The position numbers and the translations under genes are program-made. Of a stretch of DNA of 64,000 nucleotides, positions 59,431 to 64,000 are shown piece by piece; positions within the stretch are counted from its first letter, which is position 1; every line of letters starts with the position of its first letter. Origin of the DNA: CAMBRQ01 sp945870325 (GTDB taxonomy: Bacteria > Bacillota > Clostridia > Lachnospirales > Lachnospiraceae). The DNA is taken from positions 1 through 64,000 of the forward strand of contig NZ_JBNPMC010000010.1 of NCBI RefSeq assembly GCF_050313795.1, written 5' to 3'. The notes beneath the pieces were generated by a model. That model was not told where the DNA came from. It saw only the letters and a program-made list of their open reading frames with translations, and made no database searches.

Positions 59431-59715
59431 TCACCTAAACAGTTTCGAGAACAGGTTCTCCTGTGCCTTCCCGTGACTTCCCACATCAGAATAGGCAACG
59501 CTGTCAATATTGCCGGACAGGTCTACCTCCCCTTTCTCCAGGCTCAGGCGGTTCACATGCAGATCTGTGCCTTTCACCATCATCATCCCTTGCTCTGTCT
59601 CCAGCAGGACCTCGTTCAAATCAAAAGACAGTACATCTATTACGCCTGTTACAAGACTGGTCTTTCGGTTATTGATCACCAGTTTATGATTTTTCTGTAC
59701 GGTTCTTTCTTCCAT
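59431..59715 (-). CDS. yabP: sporulation protein YabP
   Basis: 94 residues. ATG 59713-59715 is preferred (AAAGG 11 nt upstream) over a GTG three codons earlier. HKLVINNRKTSLVTGVIDVL and VLLETEQGMMMVKGTDLHVN are the YabP/YqfC signature. Required for spore coat/cortex formation. Confidence 0.92.
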   Translation of the reverse strand: MEERTVQKNHKLVINNRKTSLVTGVIDVLSFDLNEVLLETEQGMMMVKGTDLHVNRLSLEKGEVDLSGNIDSVAYSDVGSHGKAQENLFSKLFR

Positions 59716-59764
59716 GCGTCTCACAACCTTTCTTAATAATCATATGAAAGGTTGTTTCCATTTA

Positions 59765-60004
59765 TTACAAATATTTGAACAAGTCCTTGGCTTCTTCTTT
59801 CTTTGTAGTCTCCTGGATATCCAGCACCTCGACTTTGACCGTCCTGGTTCCAAATTGAATCTCGATAATATCTCCTACTTTGACTTTCACAGAAGCCTTC
59901 GCCACATTGCCGTTCACCAGCACACGGCCGGCATCGCATGCCTCATTGGCTATAGTTCTGCGCTTAATCAGGCGGGATACTTTTAAAAATTTGTCTAGCC
60001 TCAT
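59765..60004 (-). CDS. rqcP: S4-domain RNA-binding protein (RqcP/YabO-like)
   Basis: 79 residues from ATG 60002-60004 with AGGAGG. S4 motif MRLDKFLKVSRLIKRRTIAN, GRVLVNGNVAKASVKVKVGD. Size and location before yabP match RqcP, which with RqcH promotes Ala-tailing on stalled large ribosomal subunits. Confidence 0.92.
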   Translation of the reverse strand: MRLDKFLKVSRLIKRRTIANEACDAGRVLVNGNVAKASVKVKVGDIIEIQFGTRTVKVEVLDIQETTKKEEAKDLFKYL

Positions 60005-60108
60005 AATGTCCTCCTTCATTGCTTCTTTCTTCTGTTGCCGAATCGTTGTAACATCGATCCTATAGATTGCCTTGAAGCAGCCTGTCATCCATAAAAACCG
60101 AAGAAATA

Positions 60109-60151
60109 GAGGGTGCCTCCCAAGTCCATCTTGACTCTTAAAGACACCCTC
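60109..60151 (-). terminator. terminator after hup
   Basis: GAGGGTG / CACCCTC arms (60109-60115, 60145-60151), followed on the minus strand by TATTTCTT. Loop is long (29 nt) with further pairing. Confidence 0.65.
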
Positions 60152-60183
60152 ATGCTTATTCCATTCTATATTTGTCCGACGAA

Positions 60184-60459
60184 TTATTCGTTAACAGCAT
60201 CCTTTAATGCTTTACCAGCTTTGAATTTTGGAGCCTTGCATGCATCAATCTTCATTGTCTTGCCAGTCTGAGGATTTCTTCCTTCTCTTGCTGCTCTCTG
60301 GCTTACTTCAAAAGTACCGAAACCAACTAACTGTACCTTGTGATCTTTCTTTAACTCATCTGTTACTACATCAATAAAAGCCTTTAATGCCTTCTCGGTA
60401 TCTTTCTTAGATAACTCTGCCTGGTCAGCAATTGCTGCGATTAATTCTGTTTTGTTCAT
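60184..60459 (-). CDS. hup: HU-family DNA-binding protein
   Basis: 91 residues. MNKTELIAAIADQAELSKKD, then VQLVGFGTFEVSQRAAREGR and NPQTGKTMKIDACKAPKFKA, the beta-arm with the conserved Pro. Nucleoid protein. GAGGAAAT precedes the start. Confidence 0.96.
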   Translation of the reverse strand: MNKTELIAAIADQAELSKKDTEKALKAFIDVVTDELKKDHKVQLVGFGTFEVSQRAAREGRNPQTGKTMKIDACKAPKFKAGKALKDAVNE

Positions 60460-60558
60460 GGATAATTTCCTCCTCTTGTTTACATATAGAATCCCTTATT
60501 TTTATTCTACTTTATTAGTATAGCCTCCATGCCGGTGCATGAAACGCCTTTAGTTACA

Positions 60559-60587
60559 GTTATAACTGTTTTCCCCATAAATGTCAA
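60559..60587 (-). promoter_or_regulatory. hup promoter
   Basis: TTGACA (60582-60587), 17 nt, TATAAC (60559-60564), about 100 nt before hup. Confidence 0.75.
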
Positions 60588-60642
60588 GGTGATTTCTCAG
60601 TTTTCCCCGTAATATCAAGGTTTTTCACACTTTCTGAACATT

Positions 60643-62373
60643 TTACAGCATTGTGTTGATCATAGCCAGGACTTCTTCTCCCAATTTTGCAGATTTCTCA
60701 TCTGCATCCGCAAGAGATGTTCCCTTGATTCCATAGTAGAATTTTACCTTCGGCTCGGTTCCGGATGGTCTTACGCACAGCCATGCATCATCTGTCAGAT
60801 CATAATACAATACGTTAGACTTCGGAAGCCCTGTCGTGGTTACTTCGCCAGTCGCAATGTCTTTGATCGTATCTGCCTGGTAATCTCTTGCCTTAAGTAC
60901 TTTGTATCCGCCAACTTCTGCCGGTGGGTTCTTACGAAGTGTCTCTAAGATCTCCTGAATCTTCTGGAGTCCTTCGATTCCCTTCAATGTAATGGACTGG
61001 ATATCATCCTTATAGTAGCCATACTTGTCATACATGTCCACCATAGCATCCCACAGAGTCTTACCCTGAGTCTTATAGTAAGCAGCAGCCTCGCACAACG
61101 CCATCGTAGCAACGATCGCATCTTTATCTCTTGCATGTGTTCCAATCAGGCAGCCGTAACTCTCTTCGAATCCAAAGAGGTAAGAACCCTTGCCGGTTGT
61201 CTCAAATCCAAGGATCTGCTGTCCGATGAACTTGAATCCTGTTAATACCTCAATCAGTCCGATTCCATATCCTTTTGCAATCGCGTCAGCCAGGTTGGAG
61301 GTAACGATGGTCTTGATCAGGTATCCATCATCCGGGAGTCCCTGAAGTTCTTTACGCTGTCCGATCTCATAGTCAGCAAGGAGACAGCCTGACATATTAC
61401 CTGTTAATGTATGATATACTCCGTCCTTGTCCTTCACACGTACGCCAAGGCGGTCTGCATCCGGGTCTGTAGCCAGCACAAGGTCTGCATCTATTTCTTT
61501 CGCCAGTTTCAGCCCTAATTCGAATGCTTCTTCTGCTTCCGGGTTCGGATAAGATACGGTTGGAAATTCGCCGTCTGGGAGTTCCTGCTCTTTTACTACG
61601 TATACATTTTCAAATCCTAATTCCTTCAGGATGCGTCTTGCAGGGATGTTGCCTGTTCCGTGAAGTGGGCTGTATACAATCTTCAGATCCTTGCCTACTG
61701 CGTCGATGGAATCCTGATGAATGACCTGTTTCTTTAATTCTGCGATATATCCGTCATCTACCACTTCGCCGATCACTTCATACAGACCTGCTGATTTTGC
61801 TTCTTCCAGATCCATGGTCTTAACCGTATTGTAGTCTACGACTGCTTTTACTTCATCCATGATTCCTTTATCATGTGGCGGAGTGATCTGTGCGCCATCT
61901 TCCCAGTATACTTTGTATCCGTTGTATTCCGGCGGATTGTGGCTTGCTGTAATGTTAATTCCGGCGATACATCCCAGTGAACGTACTGCATAAGACAACT
62001 CTGGTGTCGGACGTAATGACTCGAAGACATAAGCCTTGATTCCATTTGCCGCAAGACACAGTGCTGCTTCATCTGCGAATTCCGGAGACATACGGCGAGA
62101 GTCATATGCGATTGCCACGCCTTGCGCCTGAGCCTCTTTTTTCATAATATAATTCGCAAGTCCCTGGGTTGCTTTTCTTACAGTATAGATATTCATACGA
62201 TTCGTTCCGGCACCGATGATTCCCCTGAGTCCGGCTGTTCCGAATTCGAGATCTTTATAGAAGCGCTCTTTGATCTCCTTATCATCCTCTGCAATGTTCT
62301 TCAATTCCTCTTTTGTAGCTTCATCGAAGTATGGATTAGATAGCCATTCTTCATATCTTTCACGATATTCCAT
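60643..62373 (-). CDS. phosphoglucomutase/phosphomannomutase
   Basis: 576 residues from ATG 62371-62373 (AGGAGG upstream). Phosphoserine loop INITASHNPPEYNGYK, metal loop ATDPDADRLG, sugar loop GFEESYG and phosphate-binding RPSGTEPKVKFYYG. Length and FGTAGLRG start fit the PgcA-type alpha-phosphoglucomutase. Interconverts glucose 1- and 6-phosphate. Confidence 0.94.
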   Translation of the reverse strand: MEYRERYEEWLSNPYFDEATKEELKNIAEDDKEIKERFYKDLEFGTAGLRGIIGAGTNRMNIYTVRKATQGLANYIMKKEAQAQGVAIAYDSRRMSPEFADEAALCLAANGIKAYVFESLRPTPELSYAVRSLGCIAGINITASHNPPEYNGYKVYWEDGAQITPPHDKGIMDEVKAVVDYNTVKTMDLEEAKSAGLYEVIGEVVDDGYIAELKKQVIHQDSIDAVGKDLKIVYSPLHGTGNIPARRILKELGFENVYVVKEQELPDGEFPTVSYPNPEAEEAFELGLKLAKEIDADLVLATDPDADRLGVRVKDKDGVYHTLTGNMSGCLLADYEIGQRKELQGLPDDGYLIKTIVTSNLADAIAKGYGIGLIEVLTGFKFIGQQILGFETTGKGSYLFGFEESYGCLIGTHARDKDAIVATMALCEAAAYYKTQGKTLWDAMVDMYDKYGYYKDDIQSITLKGIEGLQKIQEILETLRKNPPAEVGGYKVLKARDYQADTIKDIATGEVTTTGLPKSNVLYYDLTDDAWLCVRPSGTEPKVKFYYGIKGTSLADADEKSAKLGEEVLAMINTML

Positions 62374-62417
62374 GTTCGTACCTCCTGTCCTTAATGATTC
62401 TATTATACACCAGGACT

Positions 62418-63446
62418 CTACAAATGAAAAGCAAATATCTCTTCTAAAAACCGCTTCTTTTCTTCTGTCTGCCGGATTGCCACCTCTAGTTTTTCTATGC
62501 TTTTTACAGAGATCCATGCCTTGTTGGAATGATAGTAGGAATTGGCAATCTTCCAGAACTTCTCCGGGTAGATCAGCCGAAGTCTCAGATACTCGGTCTC
62601 TTCTTTTGTAAGCGGACGGATCGCCGAGTATGCATTCAGCATATTATCTCCAAGCCGCGCTTTCCATCCATGCTTCTCCATTACTTTTCGCAGGAAATAA
62701 TACAGGTCTTCCACCTGCACATCCCGTTTGAATTTCTCAAAATTCGTCACAGCAATCTGACCTGGTTCTTTCCTGTAATTATAATCCCCCTGAAGCACCA
62801 GGATATTGTGATAGTTATACTCGCCATGTGTCATACAACACGCTTCTACGCTTTGGTTATAGAGTTCCTCATAATCTGACTGTTCCAGTTCATGAATCGC
62901 CGTATCCGCCCACCAATACATCTGATCGAAATATTTTAAAAAGGCTGACTCGAATTCACCTTTTGGAGATATCCCACGCATAAACTTCCTGACTTTCTTT
63001 AGTTCCCGGTTATGGCGCAGATACTCCTCGCCCAGATGCTCTCCTGACGTTACACTATTTACTAATTCATGCTGCATCAACACATGAAGTTTCGCCAAAT
63101 GCCCTGATGCTGCCAGCAATTCTGCCGGCTTCTTAATGTCGCACTCCCGTCCCTGGAACCAACATTTTAACAGATATTGACTTCCGTCCTCCAACGAAGA
63201 CAGGTATTCCCCTTCTCTTGTCAGCACAATTCCATCCGTCTGTGTGCATCCCTGACTCCTGAGATATTCATGCAGCTCGTGCAGCGCAGGAATACGCTTC
63301 TTGGACACCTTCACTTCCTTAAGCAGCATAAGCCCCCTGTCTGTGTCGCATAAAACAGCACCCCTGGTCTTGCGGGTGCCGCTGACTTCTATATCATACT
63401 GTTCTAATACATTAAGTTCATATTCCTGCATACTCATCCCCTGCAC
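62418..63446 (-). CDS. CotS-family spore coat protein
   Basis: 342 residues with an aminoglycoside-phosphotransferase-like fold. YLLKCWFQGRECDIKKPAEL, LAKLH, CCMTHGEYNYHNILV (catalytic-loop-like) and FEKFKRDVQVEDLYYFLRKV are typical of CotS/YutH spore proteins. The start could also be five codons in (MQEYEL). Deposited in the spore coat. Confidence 0.88.
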   Translation of the reverse strand: MQGMSMQEYELNVLEQYDIEVSGTRKTRGAVLCDTDRGLMLLKEVKVSKKRIPALHELHEYLRSQGCTQTDGIVLTREGEYLSSLEDGSQYLLKCWFQGRECDIKKPAELLAASGHLAKLHVLMQHELVNSVTSGEHLGEEYLRHNRELKKVRKFMRGISPKGEFESAFLKYFDQMYWWADTAIHELEQSDYEELYNQSVEACCMTHGEYNYHNILVLQGDYNYRKEPGQIAVTNFEKFKRDVQVEDLYYFLRKVMEKHGWKARLGDNMLNAYSAIRPLTKEETEYLRLRLIYPEKFWKIANSYYHSNKAWISVKSIEKLEVAIRQTEEKKRFLEEIFAFHL

Positions 63447-63499
63447 TCTACATTACATATTCTCTCTAGCGTATGATTGCATTTCGCCAAATATGCTTA

Positions 63500-63582
63500 T
63501 GGGGACGGGGGAAATTGCAATTTCCCCCGTCCCCATTTAAAATCATGGTGTCCCTTTTGGGATTCACCCTGTCCTTTTTTGG
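63500..63582. repeat. REP-like GGGGACGGGGG palindromic repeat, copy B
   Basis: Perfect palindrome GGGGACGGGGG AAATTGCAATTT CCCCCGTCCCC, then GTGTCCC..GGGA..CCCTGTCC. Aligns with copy A in reverse orientation over about 80 bp. Lies in the 141-bp gap between cotS and the CCA-type gene. Confidence 0.78.
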
Positions 63583-63587
63583 AGTTG

Positions 63588-64000
63588 TTAGATTGTTTTC
63601 AATAATTCGCTTTTTACATTCAACTCCGGATTCTCAATCACCAGCCTTAAAAGTTCCTCCAGTTTATCCCCGATTTCCTTTCCCGGCTTCATTCCCGCCT
63701 CTATCAGATCCTTTCCCGTAACTGCCAGGTCTTTTAGCGACACACACTGCCCGGCTTCTATTATTTCCTGATACAGCGCTTCTATATCATCCAGATTCTT
63801 AATCTTCGCTTCCCTCTCATACATGCTCTGCGCCAGAACATCGGCACGGCGGACTTCCATATAATAAGGGAACAGATCCTCTCCGATCTTGTTCATCGCG
63901 CGCCGCACGTTCTTCGCTGTAGCCGGCATACGATAATCATGATAGAAAACCAATTGCGACACTTTTCGCAAGGTATCGTTGTCGAATTTCAGCCGTCGCA
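63588..64000 (-). CDS. CCA-adding-type tRNA nucleotidyltransferase, C-terminal part (partial)
   Basis: The frame runs in from the right edge (RLKFDNDTLRKVSQLVFYHD..) and ends at 63588, so the N-terminal catalytic head is outside the window. RKVSQLVFYHDYRMPATAKN and DLAVTGKDLIEAGMKPGKEI are typical of the C-terminal arm of class II CCA-adding enzymes with the HD-like region. Identified from the tail only. Confidence 0.75.
   Translation of the reverse strand, partial: RRLKFDNDTLRKVSQLVFYHDYRMPATAKNVRRAMNKIGEDLFPYYMEVRRADVLAQSMYEREAKIKNLDDIEALYQEIIEAGQCVSLKDLAVTGKDLIEAGMKPGKEIGDKLEELLRLVIENPELNVKSELLKTI

Overview
The window joins most of a Siphovirus-type prophage (about 1-36,900) to ordinary chromosome of a spore-forming, low-to-moderate GC member of the Clostridia, most likely Lachnospiraceae. 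The host assignment rests on yabP, yabQ, a SpoIIE-type phosphatase, divIC and cotS, on the tilS-hpt-ftsH and dnaX-ybaB-recR neighbourhoods, and on GGAGG-type ribosome binding sites. The left end of the prophage, with any integrase and the left attachment site, lies outside the window.

Nearly all prophage genes lie on the minus strand, so the phage reads right to left. From 36.7 kb leftwards come a small HTH protein, a PAPS-reductase-like protein, tRNA-Ile(UAU), an 8-oxoguanine glycosylase and small early genes. Next are a DGR target gene, an OB-fold protein, a HUH rolling-circle initiator (with a probable antisense RNA just upstream), VRR-NUC, ParA, ParB, SSB and HNH. The late genes follow: terminase, portal, protease, HK97 capsid, connectors, tail tube, the frameshifting gpG/gpGT pair, tape measure, Dit, Gp37-like hub, baseplate/fibre proteins, a complete diversity-generating retroelement (DGR), XkdX, holins and amidase. 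A separate unit with its own operator/promoter (HTH, HIRAN membrane protein) and an IS30-type transposase close the left end.

The DGR cassette consists of target 1, Avd, template repeat and reverse transcriptase. Two genes carry variable repeats matching the one template repeat: target 1 in the tail/host-recognition block and target 2 about 25 kb away among the early genes. Differences from the template fall at template adenines, with a single exception in VR2. Rep, its antisense RNA and ParAB look like a plasmid replicon inside the phage.

The chromosomal part (37-64 kb) holds cvpA, a DUF5711 gene, a LysM protein, an HD protein, a LacI-regulated transaldolase-transketolase operon, recR-ybaB-dnaX, pfk, map, a GH13 amylase, ftsH-hpt-tilS, a sporulation/division cluster, hup, phosphoglucomutase, cotS and the 3' part of a CCA-type nucleotidyltransferase. 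It also carries two 178-bp copies of a structured element (48739-48916 and 51060-51237). Their helices differ by compensatory base changes, and both hold a 25-codon ORF. I cannot assign this element to any named family.
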